A stretch of 64,000 bases of DNA. It comes from Phycisphaera sp. (lineage in GTDB: Bacteria; Planctomycetota; Phycisphaerae; Phycisphaerales; Phycisphaeraceae). Made by a program: the position numbers and the translations under genes. Positions 9,501 through 17,014 of this stretch are shown here, in pieces (within the stretch, counting starts at the first letter, position 1; each line of letters begins with the position of its first letter). The notes beneath the pieces are model-generated. The model had not been told where the DNA came from. It saw only the letters and a program-made list of their open reading frames with translations, and made no database searches. The DNA is taken from contig WGMF01000011.1 in the NCBI GenBank assembly GCA_016125215.1, positions 30,382-94,381 of the forward strand, read 5' to 3'.

Positions 9501-11515
9501 TGGCCGTTGGCGTTGAGCTTCACCACAAAGGCGTCAGGGCCCCCGTTCTGGGTGGTGTCGTACCCGCCGCTGACCCAACCCGTGGAATCGGTCTGCCCCG
9601 TCAGGTAGACGCTGCCGTCGCCGGCCACGCTCAGGCCCGTGCCGTAATCATCACCCGCCCCGCCGAGGTAAGTCGACCAAATGAACTGGCCGTTGGTGGC
9701 CAGTTTCACCACGTAGATGTCATCAGCTCCCCCGTTGTATGAGGTGTCGGGGCCGCCGCTGGTCCAACCTGCCGATTCGGTGTACCCCGAAACGTAAAGG
9801 CTGCTGCCCTTGACCGCGAGGCCGAAAGCAACTTCATCTCCATCGCCGCCGAGGTAGGTGGACCAGAGCAATTCGCCGTTGGGGGCGTATTTCGCGACAT
9901 AACCGTCGACGACTCCCCCGTAGCTGGTGTCGTAACCGCCGACCGCCCAGTTGTCAGAGGAGGTATACCCCACGATGTAGACGTTCCCGTTCGCATCCAC
10001 CGCGGTGTCGTTGCCGTACTCCGTACCGTAATCCCCGACATAGGTGGACCAGAGGTGCCCCGGGATCGCCCCCGCCGCGGCGACCGTGCCGGTGATGGCG
10101 AAGTTGTAGGGGTTCTCGTTGGCGTCGTTGTTGGTGAAGCTGATGTCGCCGGCCGCCGTGCCCAGCGTGTCGACTTGCATCTGCACGGTGAACGTGTCGC
10201 TGCCGCCGGCGGGGATGATTGCGTCGAGGCCCGCGATGACCGTGAAGCCCTCTGGCACGGTGAGGTTGCTGGTGGTGATCGGCGCGGTGCCGACGTTGTT
10301 GACCGTGAACGTTCGGCTGAGCGTGCCGCCGTTCTGCAGCAGCGTGCCGAAGTGGGTGAAGTCCAGCGCGTTGGGCGTCTGGTCGCCGTCCACGATCTCA
10401 AAGCCGTTGCCCCGGACCTCGATCTCTCCGCCGAACTGCGTGTAGACCTGGTAGTCCTCGACCTCGCCGTCGGGAGCGACGCCGGTGGGCTCCAGCCCGT
10501 TGAGCGAACTGAGTCGGAAGCGTGCAAAAGTCGAGCCGGTGGTCACGATATCGGGCACGGAGAATTGCAGGTCGTTGTTGCCGCTGTTGACGCCCCGGCC
10601 GTCGAAAATCTGTTCGCCGGCGTCGTTGAAGTCGCCGTCGGCGTTGAAGTCGATCCAGGCGTTGAGAAAGGCGATGCCCGAAGAATTGACGCGGACGGTG
10701 GCCATATCCCCGCCGCGCAGGGCGGTGAGGAAGGTCACGCCGTCTTCGTCGTTGGTGCCGGTGTTGTTGTCGCCGAGGGCCGCGCCGCTGGGTGCGCCGT
10801 CGGCCTCGGCATCGATCGTGGTGCCCAGGCGCAGACCGCTCTGCGCGTGGCGTGGTCCGTTGGAAGCCAGCGAGGTGCCGTAGGTGTCCGGTGCATTACC
10901 GAAGTCGAAGCCCACCGACAGGTCGGTGATGGTCAGTCTGTAGCCGCCGGTGTCTCCGGACTGATCCCCCGAACCGTCCACGGCCTTGTAGGCCCCGTTG
11001 CCGAACCCCGACACCCCGATGTAGTACGTGCCGCCGATGTCGAAGGTGTGGGTCAGGTATGACTCGAGACTATAGTAATTAATCAGATCGTCCGGGGCTT
11101 TGCCGTCATCGCTGTTGCCCAGCAGCGAGCCGGTGGAGTCGAACAGGCGCAGATAGCTGTCCAGCAGGTCGCCCACGTCGTCGATGTCGAACCCCAGCGT
11201 GTGGCCGGCCGTGACATTGAACTTGTACATGTCCACGTCGAAATCGGTGCCCGGATCGGGGTTGGTGTTCTGGGCGCTGATCGTCCCTGTGACAAAGCTG
11301 TTGACCGTGGCCTGGATCGCTTCGCTGATCTGGTCGTTGGGGTCGGCCGACAGCAGCAACCGCGCTTCCAGAGGCTCAAACAGCGAGGGGCCGTGTTGCG
11401 GATCACGTGAAACCTCTGAGGCCCGGGGAGTCCAGAGCGATTCAAAAAAGCAATTCATCAGGCCCGTACATAAATCCCCGCGCCGATATTGTGTCGTACG
11501 AGGCTTAATCGCCAT
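3593..11515 (-). CDS. Giant LEPR-XLL surface protein with SBBP, GEVEDY, choice-of-anchor-D and FG-GAP repeats
   Basis: This is a 2640-residue, probably exported, protein. Near residues 46-57 it carries FEPLEARLLLSA, the LEPR-XLL signature found at the N terminus of giant planctomycete surface proteins. A PPC-like beta domain follows (about 60-195). A three-part cassette is then repeated: GEVEDY domain, choice-of-anchor-D Ig-like domain, and a block of SBBP beta-propeller repeats. It occurs three times (about 200-855, 858-1510 and 1517-2230), with 6, 6 and 7 SBBP repeats. A fourth GEVEDY domain (about 2233-2387) precedes five FG-GAP/VCBS-like repeats of about 57 residues ending at the C terminus. 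No C-terminal anchor is evident. Such proteins are presumed adhesive or structural; the function is inferred. ATG 11515 was chosen, and an in-frame ATG 19 codons later is possible. Confidence 0.9.
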   Translation of the reverse strand: MAIKPRTTQYRRGDLCTGLMNCFFESLWTPRASEVSRDPQHGPSLFEPLEARLLLSADPNDQISEAIQATVNSFVTGTISAQNTNPDPGTDFDVDMYKFNVTAGHTLGFDIDDVGDLLDSYLRLFDSTGSLLGNSDDGKAPDDLINYYSLESYLTHTFDIGGTYYIGVSGFGNGAYKAVDGSGDQSGDTGGYRLTITDLSVGFDFGNAPDTYGTSLASNGPRHAQSGLRLGTTIDAEADGAPSGAALGDNNTGTNDEDGVTFLTALRGGDMATVRVNSSGIAFLNAWIDFNADGDFNDAGEQIFDGRGVNSGNNDLQFSVPDIVTTGSTFARFRLSSLNGLEPTGVAPDGEVEDYQVYTQFGGEIEVRGNGFEIVDGDQTPNALDFTHFGTLLQNGGTLSRTFTVNNVGTAPITTSNLTVPEGFTVIAGLDAIIPAGGSDTFTVQMQVDTLGTAAGDISFTNNDANENPYNFAITGTVAAAGAIPGHLWSTYVGDYGTEYGNDTAVDANGNVYIVGYTSSDNWAVGGYDTSYGGVVDGYVAKYAPNGELLWSTYLGGDGDEVAFGLAVKGSSLYVSGYTESAGWTSGGPDTSYNGGADDIYVVKLATNGQFIWSTYLGGAGDDYGTGLSVAGDGSVYLTGQTDSTGWVSGGYDTTQNGGPDAFVVKLNANGQTLWSTYLGGESSDTGYDIGVAGDGSVYVSGYTSSAGWASGGYDTIYNFGQDAFIVKLNASGQHLWSTYVGGSEDDFGNNLAIAGDGSVYLAGETHSAGWVSGGYNTDFTGTVNGFVVKVNANGQHLWSTYLGGDDEDRAFGVALTGTGGIYVVGRTASYNGWISGGYDTQYSSNQDGFVVRLDDINLDYGDAPDSYGTTKAADGARHYPTGLTLGASRDAESNGLVSGAALGDDNGNTDDENGVTFLSDVRGGATTTVRVNTSAPGFLNAWIDYNGDGDFGDAGEQVFIDKPVYGGNIDLTFVVPNTLGYTSTFARFRLTSFTGVGPTGYARDGEVEDYQVYTQAGPDALVQGNNQTIVTGDTSPSELKHTDFGTLYQNGGTISRTFTVFNNGTVNLTTSNLTVPAGFTITEGLNATITPGGSDTFTVRMDVATLGVKSGFVSFNTTDTDANPYRFTITGTVAAAQDVIGHLWSSYVGGTASDSGNSVAVASDGSVYITGQTSSSGWVSGGYDNTLDGSGDAFVVKFSPSGQHQWSTYLGGTGNDSGNSVAVAPDGSVYVTGTTASSGWVSGGDDTSQNGGTDGFVVKLNAAGQHQWSTYLGGTSNDYGNSVAVDPDGSVYVTGETFSTGWVSGGYDTSQNGSADGFVVKLNAAGQHLWSTYLGGTEYDYGFSVAVAPDGSVYVTGQTFSSGWVSGGYDIDYGGGADGFVVKLNAAGQHLWSTYLGGTATDNGNSVAVATDGSVYVTGSTYSSGWVSGGYDTSQNGDADGFVVKLNTAGQYQWSTYLGGTGNDYGYFVAVAPDGSVYVAGETESSGWVSGGYDTSQNGSIDAFLVRLSNTALDYGDAPNSYHTLLASDGARHYPSSLYLGALIDYESDGQPTLYAGGDDNTGTNDENGVTFLSALRNGQNATVRVNASDFGYLNAWIDFNADGDFDDDGEQIITNQSLIPGNSDVVFTVTGDTLNGLTIARFRLSTVGDLSYTGYAPDGEVEDYSVFTISEPEVEVRGNNIVITDGDLTPATNDFTNFGTIYQNGQPLSKTFTVYNDGTADLNTSNLTVPAGYTVTEGLSATIPAGSADTFTVQLGVGSLGVKSGQISFVTNDSNENPYNFAITGTVAAAQTFIDYLWSSYVGGSALENGTAVAVDSQGNVYLAGATDSSDLASGGYDTSYGGGVDGFVAKYTAGGKLLWSTYLGADGVDYARAMAVAGDGSVYVAGYTQSTGWASGGYDTTYDGNQDGFVVKLNTNGGFLWSTYLGGFNSDTARGIAVTGNGSVYVTGETQSSGWVMGGDDTTFSGTVDAFVVRLNSSGQHVWSTYLGGDADDYAYAVAVAGNNNIYVTGYTTSTGWVSGGYDTSLAGGLDAFVVRLDADSHTIWSTYLGGDSVEVGNALAVTGDGSVYVAGYTQSSGWVSGGYDTTYGGDTDGFVVKLNSGGLHLWSTYLGGNSSEAANGLALAGDDGVYVAGETGTDGWVSGGHDTSFNGNQDGFAVRLGGGGQHLWSTYVGGTTLEYLAGLAVAADGSLYLVGHTYSDGWVNGGYDTTFDGSLDAYLVALTRADLDYGDAPDTYGTLLASEGARHYASSLYLGASIDTESNGLPTLYAGGDDNTGTDDENGVTFLSAVRGGNTATVRVNASGSGNLNAWIDFNNDGDFLDAGEQIITDQVVNTGNNDLGFSVPGYVINGPTFARFRLSSATGLAPTGYTYDGEVEDHLIYTQAGPTADFNGDGRDDIVFRNTSNGQNVVWYMNGSTKTGSAGLPPVADTHWQIVAVGDMNLDGSPDLVWRNSMNGQNLIWTMNGTTKLQSIGLPPVADLNWKIVGVGDFNSDFYRDIVWRNTATGQHLVWTMNGTAKLGNLALPTVADLNWQLAAIRDLDANNKPDLIWRNTSNGNNLVWLMNGTSVLSGVDLPNVGSMNWIIAGTLDSNYDAKPDILWRNTATGQTLVWTMNGTTRTGSLTLPTVASVWQAVV
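6985..8090 (-). repeat. Near-identical 186-nt tandem SBBP repeats (second propeller block)
   Basis: Six consecutive units begin with WSTYLGG or WSSYVGG and recur every 62 residues (186 nt) without length change. Each contains a DGSVYVTG segment and the phrase SGWVSGGYDT or a close variant. DNA identity between units is visibly higher than in the first (8950-10055) or third (4825-6125) block, suggesting recent duplication or gene conversion. Confidence 0.85.
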
Positions 11516-11983
11516 GCTCTCTTGACTCCGGGAAAAATGTCACGCGGGCCGATGGCCGCTGATCCGTCGGGAGAAAATGAGTCGGAACGGACGGGCTTCG
11601 CGAAGATGCAGATTGCCGCAAGCTCTAATCAATAAAGACCATAACAAAACAACCCGTGAAGAGCGAAATGTCTTTTTCTAAGCTGATTTTGGCGTCCCTG
11701 CGCCGCGGTGGGGCTGCCTGATCCGGAATGCTCCGGACACAACCCCCGCCGGGCAGACGCCTGTTGCGCGGTGCGTCCCGAGGGGTTCATTTCCAACGCC
11801 TCGAGTTGAGGCCCCAATACAGGGGGATGCGTTGCGGCGGTTCAAAACGCGCAGCCTGTTCTCTTTGTTCGACGACACGGGGCGGCTTTGAGCCTCAAAC
11901 CCACCACGATATTCATCGGACCCCGGGCGTGGGTTGGCCGCGATTGGGGGTAAGCTCGTGATACCCGCGTTTGCCCGGCCTGC
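11516..11983. other. Intergenic region upstream of the giant surface-protein gene
   Basis: This 468-bp spacer lies between the end of the response-regulator gene and the start of the giant gene, both on the minus strand. The stretch 11620-11680 is AT-rich and probably holds the giant gene's promoter, but no hexamer pair is convincing. A small hairpin GCCTC-GAGTT-GAGGC lies near 11800-11814, and a TCCGGA-ATGC-TCCGGA symmetric element near 11719-11736. Short open frames here have no recognisable domain and were not called. Confidence 0.4.
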
Positions 11984-12628
11984 TCAGTGCAAAAGCGTGT
12001 TGAGTTGAACGAGTTCCGCCAGGCTCTGGACGCCCATCTTGTCCATCACTTTGGAGCGGTGGTTCTCGACGGTCTTGGGGCTGATGCCCAGTTCCATGGC
12101 GATCTGTTTGTTGAGCATGCCGCTGACCACCAGGCCCATGACTTCTTTTTCCCGCGCGGTCAGCAGGCTGAGTTGTTCCCTGGCCTGCTGCACCTTGAGG
12201 TCGTCCACGCGCTGATCGATGTTGAGGTGGATGGCCTCACGGATCCGCTTGAGCAGGGACTCGTCGTCGAAGGGCTTTTCGATGAAGTCGAACGCCCCCT
12301 CCCGGACGGCCCGGACCGCCATCGGGATCGTGCCGTACGCCGAGATCAGGATGACGGGCAGGCGGACGCCTTGACTGCGTAGTTCGTTCTGGAAATCCAA
12401 CCCGCTGATGTCGGGCATGCGGATGTCCAACAGGAGGCAGCCGTGCATCCTGGGTTGGTACTCTTCGAGGAAAGCCCTGCCCGAGGCGTAGGTTTTCGCG
12501 TTGAGGCCGGCCGTGCCCAGCAGAAACTCGATCGCGCTGCGCATGCCCCGGTCGTCGTCGATCACGAAGACGGTGGCGTCGCTGATGCTGCGGGGCAAGT
12601 CGAGTTGAGCTGGGCTATGCATGGACAT
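11984..12628 (-). CDS. FixJ/LuxR-type response regulator
   Basis: This is a 214-residue cytosolic transcription regulator. The receiver domain has the acidic pocket DDD at 24-26, phosphoacceptor Asp68 in LLLDIRMPD, and conserved Lys118 in EKPF. A C-terminal LuxR-type helix-turn-helix follows, with LLTAREKEVMGLVVSG and a recognition-helix region reading ISPKTVENHRSKVMDKMGV. This arrangement is that of FixJ, TtrR and NarL-like activators. The start overlaps the end of the sensor-kinase gene by 14 bp, so the two are translationally coupled and should form one phosphorelay. Its position at the end of the cytochrome-maturation run suggests that it controls that run, the divergent cytochrome operon, or both. 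The target sites are unknown. Confidence 0.92.
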   Translation of the reverse strand: MSMHSPAQLDLPRSISDATVFVIDDDRGMRSAIEFLLGTAGLNAKTYASGRAFLEEYQPRMHGCLLLDIRMPDISGLDFQNELRSQGVRLPVILISAYGTIPMAVRAVREGAFDFIEKPFDDESLLKRIREAIHLNIDQRVDDLKVQQAREQLSLLTAREKEVMGLVVSGMLNKQIAMELGISPKTVENHRSKVMDKMGVQSLAELVQLNTLLH

Positions 12629-14351
12629 GTTGCACCGTCCTGACTGTAAAACTGAAGGTCATGCCGCTGTCCGGATTGTTCGTGGCCAACAGCCGTCCGT
12701 TGTGGGCTTCGATGAGGGTTCGACAGATGGGCAGGCCCATGCCCATGTTGCCCGGCTTGGTGGTGGTGAAGGGCTCGAAGATCCGCTGCAGATCACTCGC
12801 CGGGCAGCCCCTGCCGGTGTCGGTCACGTCCACACGTATGTCCTCGGGCCCGCTTGAACAGGCCGACACGGTGACCCGTCTGATGGGCGGGTCGCAGGCC
12901 TGGATGGACTCATAGGCATTCTTGACCAGGTTCATGATGACCTGTTGAATCTGGACGCGGTCGACCAAGACCGTGGGGGTGTTGTCGGGGATGTGGGTCT
13001 GCAGGTCGATGCGCATGCGTTTGCGGTCCGGATCGATGAGTTGTGCAGCCTCCCTGACTAACATCGGCAGGTTATGGGGCCCAAAACAGGGGGGGTTGGG
13101 CGTCAAAAAAGTCCGAAGGCGATCGATGATCTCCACCGCGCGCACGTTCTGGGCATTGACGTCGTCGAGGGCCTTGACGATGCGTGGCAGGTCGGGCTGG
13201 GGCTGGGTGAGCAGCCTGCGAAAGCCGTTGAGGTAGGTGGCCACCGCGCCGAGGGGCTGGTGGAGTTCATGGGCCAGTCCTGCCGCCATCTCGCCCATCA
13301 TGCTCACGCGCCCGAGCTGGGCCAGTTGTTCCATGTGCCGACGGGATTTCTCTTCGACTTCCTGGCGGTCGCGGATCTCCTGCGCCAGTTGCCGGTTGGT
13401 TTCGCTCAGTTCCCTCGTCCGCTCCTCGACGCGCATCTCGAGCACGCCGTAGGCTTCCTGGAGGGCTTTTTCAGCGTGCGTCCGTTCGTTGATCTGCCGA
13501 CTGAGCGCCCACATGCCCAGCCCCATCCCCCCCACGAGCGCCACGCAGATAATCATGAGCGTCCGTGTCTGCTCGTCCCAGAAAGGCGTGACAAACGTGG
13601 CCAGGCGCAGCTTCATGCCGTTGCCCGGTCGGAGCAGGACGGTCTGGCCGATCAACCCCTCGTCCACCCGAGCGACGCGCGGCGTGCTGTAGATCACCTG
13701 GCCCTGTTCGCCGCACAGCTCGGTGTGGTGTGCCTGGAGGATCGACCGGTCCAGCGTGTCACGCAAAAGCAGTCGGCTGTTGTACGACGCCACGAAGACC
13801 CCCGCGGACTGGCCACCGGCGGGCGTGGAGACGTAAAGGTCAAAGCAGTGCGTGCCCGCAAGACCGATGTGGGGGTTGGAGTATGTCAACGGCTCGCCGG
13901 TCGTGACGGCCCGCATGGCGTCGGTGTGCTCGGGCACGGATTGGCTTAACTCGCTGGCTTCGTCGCGGTACTCCTCGGGCACGATCCACACCAGGCCCCG
14001 GCCGCCCCGCACAAAGAATACCGCGGTGATACGGGGTCGCTTGGCAATATAGCCGCTGGCCAGGCTGTGAAACTCGCTCTCCGTCAGTGTGCCTTTGGCG
14101 GCCTGTTCCGCCAGGAGCTTGAGGAATTCCTCGTCGGTTTCCAGCCGCGCCGAGATGGTGTCGCGCGCCGTCTGAAGTGCGCGCTCGAGTTCGACCTGCT
14201 TCTGGTTGCGGTGGTGGACCTGCAGCCGCCAGATGAGAAGCGAGAGCAACAGCAACATCGTCACGGTCATCACCGCCGGCCCGAACCACGGCAGGCGCGT
14301 GATCCACCGCGCTCGCTTGTGTTTGCGCATGCTGCCGTGTGCCAGTGCCAT
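12615..14351 (-). CDS. Membrane-bound sensor histidine kinase
   Basis: The protein has 578 residues. A first membrane segment (about 24-44) and a second (about 265-285) enclose a periplasmic sensor region of about 220 residues resembling a CHASE-type fold. A coiled coil follows (about 290-345), then the HisKA H-box LAHELHQPLGAVATYLNGFR near residue 360. The C-terminal ATPase shows the N box (QVIMNLVKNAYESI), the G1 box (DTGRG) and FEPFTTTKPGNMGMGLPI. The H-box wording is that of FixL/TtrS/DctB-type kinases. The ligand or redox signal cannot be predicted. The downstream regulator gene overlaps by 14 bp. An in-frame ATG at 14330 is an alternative start. Confidence 0.92.
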   Translation of the reverse strand: MALAHGSMRKHKRARWITRLPWFGPAVMTVTMLLLLSLLIWRLQVHHRNQKQVELERALQTARDTISARLETDEEFLKLLAEQAAKGTLTESEFHSLASGYIAKRPRITAVFFVRGGRGLVWIVPEEYRDEASELSQSVPEHTDAMRAVTTGEPLTYSNPHIGLAGTHCFDLYVSTPAGGQSAGVFVASYNSRLLLRDTLDRSILQAHHTELCGEQGQVIYSTPRVARVDEGLIGQTVLLRPGNGMKLRLATFVTPFWDEQTRTLMIICVALVGGMGLGMWALSRQINERTHAEKALQEAYGVLEMRVEERTRELSETNRQLAQEIRDRQEVEEKSRRHMEQLAQLGRVSMMGEMAAGLAHELHQPLGAVATYLNGFRRLLTQPQPDLPRIVKALDDVNAQNVRAVEIIDRLRTFLTPNPPCFGPHNLPMLVREAAQLIDPDRKRMRIDLQTHIPDNTPTVLVDRVQIQQVIMNLVKNAYESIQACDPPIRRVTVSACSSGPEDIRVDVTDTGRGCPASDLQRIFEPFTTTKPGNMGMGLPICRTLIEAHNGRLLATNNPDSGMTFSFTVRTVQHVHA

Positions 14352-14377
14352 GACGGTTTACCGATCTGCTTCCGGGG

Positions 14378-15196
14378 TTAGTGGTCGTCGTGTTCCGGGT
14401 GTGTGGCTTGGGGGTGGTCGTCGTCGTCGTCGTGCGGCAGCGGCTGGCCCCCGCCCCCGGCCGGGAGGATGTCCAGCAACTGGTAGTAGGCGTCCATCTC
14501 GGTGGCGCTGGGGCAATCGTGATTCACGGGCCGCATCGAGTTGATCGCGGTGGCCAGCACCCAGTGCACACCGCCGTCCCCAAAGAGCAGGTTGCAGCCA
14601 CGACCGTCGTGCGTGGCGTAGATCGTGCCGTGGAACCGGCTGTCTTCGTCGTAGCCGTTGACCCCGAGAAAATCCGTGAAGACGACCTTGTTGGTGTAGA
14701 GCTCGGTGCTGCGTTGCGCACTGGTGAGCGAGGGTTTTTCAAAACGGGCCGCAAAGCCCGCGTTCAACCAGGAGCCGGGGCCCCCCGCGCCGTTGTTCCA
14801 GGGGTTCTCTGGCGTATCGAATGCCAGGTCGGGCGTGGGGGCTTGCCGGCCGGCGTCACAGTAGAACGTCGAGGGGTCCGTGATGTATTCGGTCAGAAGA
14901 CCGAGGTTGACCCGGCTGCCGTTGGGTCGAACCATCGCCACCGTGTCGAGCGATAGCGAAGGGTCCCCGTAATAATCGGGCATGAGGTCGCGGTGATCCA
15001 TGCTGTAAGACCACACCCCAAAGCCCAGGTGGTGCAGCGAAGTGGCACAGCGCACGATGTCCTTTTGCTTCTGCGCGGCAAAGAGCGCGGGCAACAGGAT
15101 CACCAGCAGTATCGCCACGATGGCCATCACCACGATCAACTCGACAAGCGTAAACGCGTTGGATTTTGCACGGGATGGCGGGGTCCGGGGCGTCAC
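14378..15196 (-). CDS. Type II secretion-like pseudopilin with His/Asp-rich tail
   Basis: This is a 272-residue protein with a GTG start. The N terminus has the prepilin cleavage/methylation motif AFTLVELIVVMAIVAILL, with Glu five residues after the cleavage point, followed by a hydrophobic helix. The C-terminal half carries FGDGGVHWVLA, like the H-X9-DG element of planctomycete DUF1559-type pseudopilins. The last 20 or so residues are unusually rich in Asp and His (PHDDDDDHP then PEHDDH), which could bind metal. It sits between the heme-handling genes and the sensor kinase on the same strand, 75 bp after ccsA. A structural role in a secretion or filament apparatus is inferred; the reason for its place here is unknown. 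Confidence 0.8.
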   Translation of the reverse strand: MTPRTPPSRAKSNAFTLVELIVVMAIVAILLVILLPALFAAQKQKDIVRCATSLHHLGFGVWSYSMDHRDLMPDYYGDPSLSLDTVAMVRPNGSRVNLGLLTEYITDPSTFYCDAGRQAPTPDLAFDTPENPWNNGAGGPGSWLNAGFAARFEKPSLTSAQRSTELYTNKVVFTDFLGVNGYDEDSRFHGTIYATHDGRGCNLLFGDGGVHWVLATAINSMRPVNHDCPSATEMDAYYQLLDILPAGGGGQPLPHDDDDDHPQATHPEHDDH

Positions 15197-15271
15197 GGGT
15201 CGGTCCCTGTTGGGGCTGTCGGTCGGGTTTCGGGCGGTCGGCTTGCTGCGAACGGGTCCATCTTAACCGCA

Positions 15272-17014
15272 TCACTCCGCATTCAGAGCGGCAATCTTGC
15301 CTTGCCCCGTGGGCGCGGGCGTGCCGATCGGCCTGTGCGAGCCGACGGGCTTTGATCGGCTCCTCCAAAGACGCTCGGGCACGCCGCCGATCCCGATGAC
15401 CAGAAGCTGTGACACGACAAAGATCGCCAGCCACCACGCCGCCGAGTCGATAAAACCATACGAGTGCAGGCCCCGACCGAGCATGTTCACGCCGAACCAA
15501 GACCAGCTCGTCACAACATTGCCAAAGACCGCCAGCACCGCGATGCCCCGGTGCCTGACCAGCCCGCCCCAGCGTGCGTGGAGCACCAGCGCGTTCCACA
15601 GCACGATGACCAGCGCGCCGTTTTCCTTCGGGTCCCAGCCCCAGAACCGCCCCCACGACTGGTCCGCCCAGATACCCCCGAGGATCGTGCCGACGAAACT
15701 GAACAGCGTCGCAAAGCAGATCACGCCGTAGATCATCTGTGCCAGTTGTTTTGAATCGGCTTCTCCCAGCGACCGCGTGAAGACGCCGCGGAAGATGTAC
15801 GCTACCCCGAGCAGGCCCGCAAGATACGTGGCCGAGTACCCGAGCGTGATGACGACCACGTGTGTCGCCAGCCAGAAGTTGGTGTCGAGCACCGCCTGCA
15901 GCACCGCCATGGAGTCGCCGTTGCCCGAGAGCCCCTGCGCGATCAGCAGCGTCGTAAAGCCGGCCGCCGCCGCGACCACAAGGCCCATCGTGTTGCGGTG
16001 GAGGTATTCCAGGATCACGCACAACACCGCCACGCCCCACCCGATGAACAGGGCGGAGGAATAGAGATTGGTCACCGGGGGTCGGCCAGACAGATAGACC
16101 CGCATGCCCAGCCCGAGCGTGTGCACCCCCAGCACCACCACGAGCAAGGCAAACGCGGCGCCGTGCAAGACCCGTTGCCAGCGCAGCCAGCAGACCATCG
16201 TCATCAACCCGATCACGAGGTAAAGCACCGAAGCGCGGAAGAACACCCCGTAGCGGTTAAACGCCGCTTCGAGTCGGGCCCGGTCGGTCAGGGCGCGGTG
16301 ATCCAGGCGCATCATGTCCCGCAGGCTGTGGGTCAAGCTGTTGAAGCGTGACGCATCACGGTCGCGGTACGCAACAAAAAGTTGCCTGTAGCCGTCCGCG
16401 ATCCGTGCGGATCGTGTCGAGCCACCGCCCGCCTGCGAGACAAAGTGGATCGGTGCCCATTCACCCGGGACCGAGTCCGTTGGCACCAGACGGATGGCGT
16501 CCATCCCCCGCAGCGATTGGTAAAGGGCGAGCTGGTTGCTCAGTTGCAGCACCTTGCCCTGGTAGGCGTCACGCTGATCCTGTGGGGTCTGGTCCGCCAG
16601 GACCGCCTGCGCCTGAAGTTCGCTGGCCTTTTGCATGAGCAGGTTGTAGCTTGCTCGCTTGACCGTGGGGTCGGTCAGCCCAAGCAGCCCCCGCACGCCC
16701 GGGTGGTCCACCCGGAAGACCCCGTCGTGGTCCGCCACATCCGGACGCGCGATCACGTCGAGAAGCCACGTGACCGCATCGAGGCTCTCTGTGTCGCGCA
16801 TGAGTGACTGTCGGCCGCTGATCGACATCAGGCTGTTGCGGGCGATGCTGTCGATGGGCTTGCACCGACCGGAGAACAACGCGGGCAACTCGCCGAACGC
16901 GTCGGTGTCCAGCCCCTCCGGTCGTGAATGAACCGCAAGCGGGCCCGCGAGGTAGACCGCCGTCAACGCAAGTGTGAGGCCTATCGCCAATTTGTTTGAC
17001 GTTCGATGATTCAT
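15272..17014 (-). CDS. ccsA: System II cytochrome c biogenesis protein CcsA/ResC-like
   Basis: CcsA with ResB forms the System II synthase that exports heme and ligates it to CXXCH motifs outside the inner membrane. The 580-residue protein has an N-terminal membrane segment, a periplasmic region of about 200 residues, and then a multi-pass C-terminal half. The tryptophan-rich heme-handling motif WGRFWGWDPKENGA lies near residues 447-460. Conserved His positions are visible before and after it (in HVVVITLGYS, HARWGG and LHSYGF). The gene overlaps the resB stop by 4 bp (ATGA), so translation is coupled. It lies close to two genes needing 60 heme attachments in total, which gives it an obvious job. 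Confidence 0.92.
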   Translation of the reverse strand: MNHRTSNKLAIGLTLALTAVYLAGPLAVHSRPEGLDTDAFGELPALFSGRCKPIDSIARNSLMSISGRQSLMRDTESLDAVTWLLDVIARPDVADHDGVFRVDHPGVRGLLGLTDPTVKRASYNLLMQKASELQAQAVLADQTPQDQRDAYQGKVLQLSNQLALYQSLRGMDAIRLVPTDSVPGEWAPIHFVSQAGGGSTRSARIADGYRQLFVAYRDRDASRFNSLTHSLRDMMRLDHRALTDRARLEAAFNRYGVFFRASVLYLVIGLMTMVCWLRWQRVLHGAAFALLVVVLGVHTLGLGMRVYLSGRPPVTNLYSSALFIGWGVAVLCVILEYLHRNTMGLVVAAAAGFTTLLIAQGLSGNGDSMAVLQAVLDTNFWLATHVVVITLGYSATYLAGLLGVAYIFRGVFTRSLGEADSKQLAQMIYGVICFATLFSFVGTILGGIWADQSWGRFWGWDPKENGALVIVLWNALVLHARWGGLVRHRGIAVLAVFGNVVTSWSWFGVNMLGRGLHSYGFIDSAAWWLAIFVVSQLLVIGIGGVPERLWRSRSKPVGSHRPIGTPAPTGQGKIAALNAE

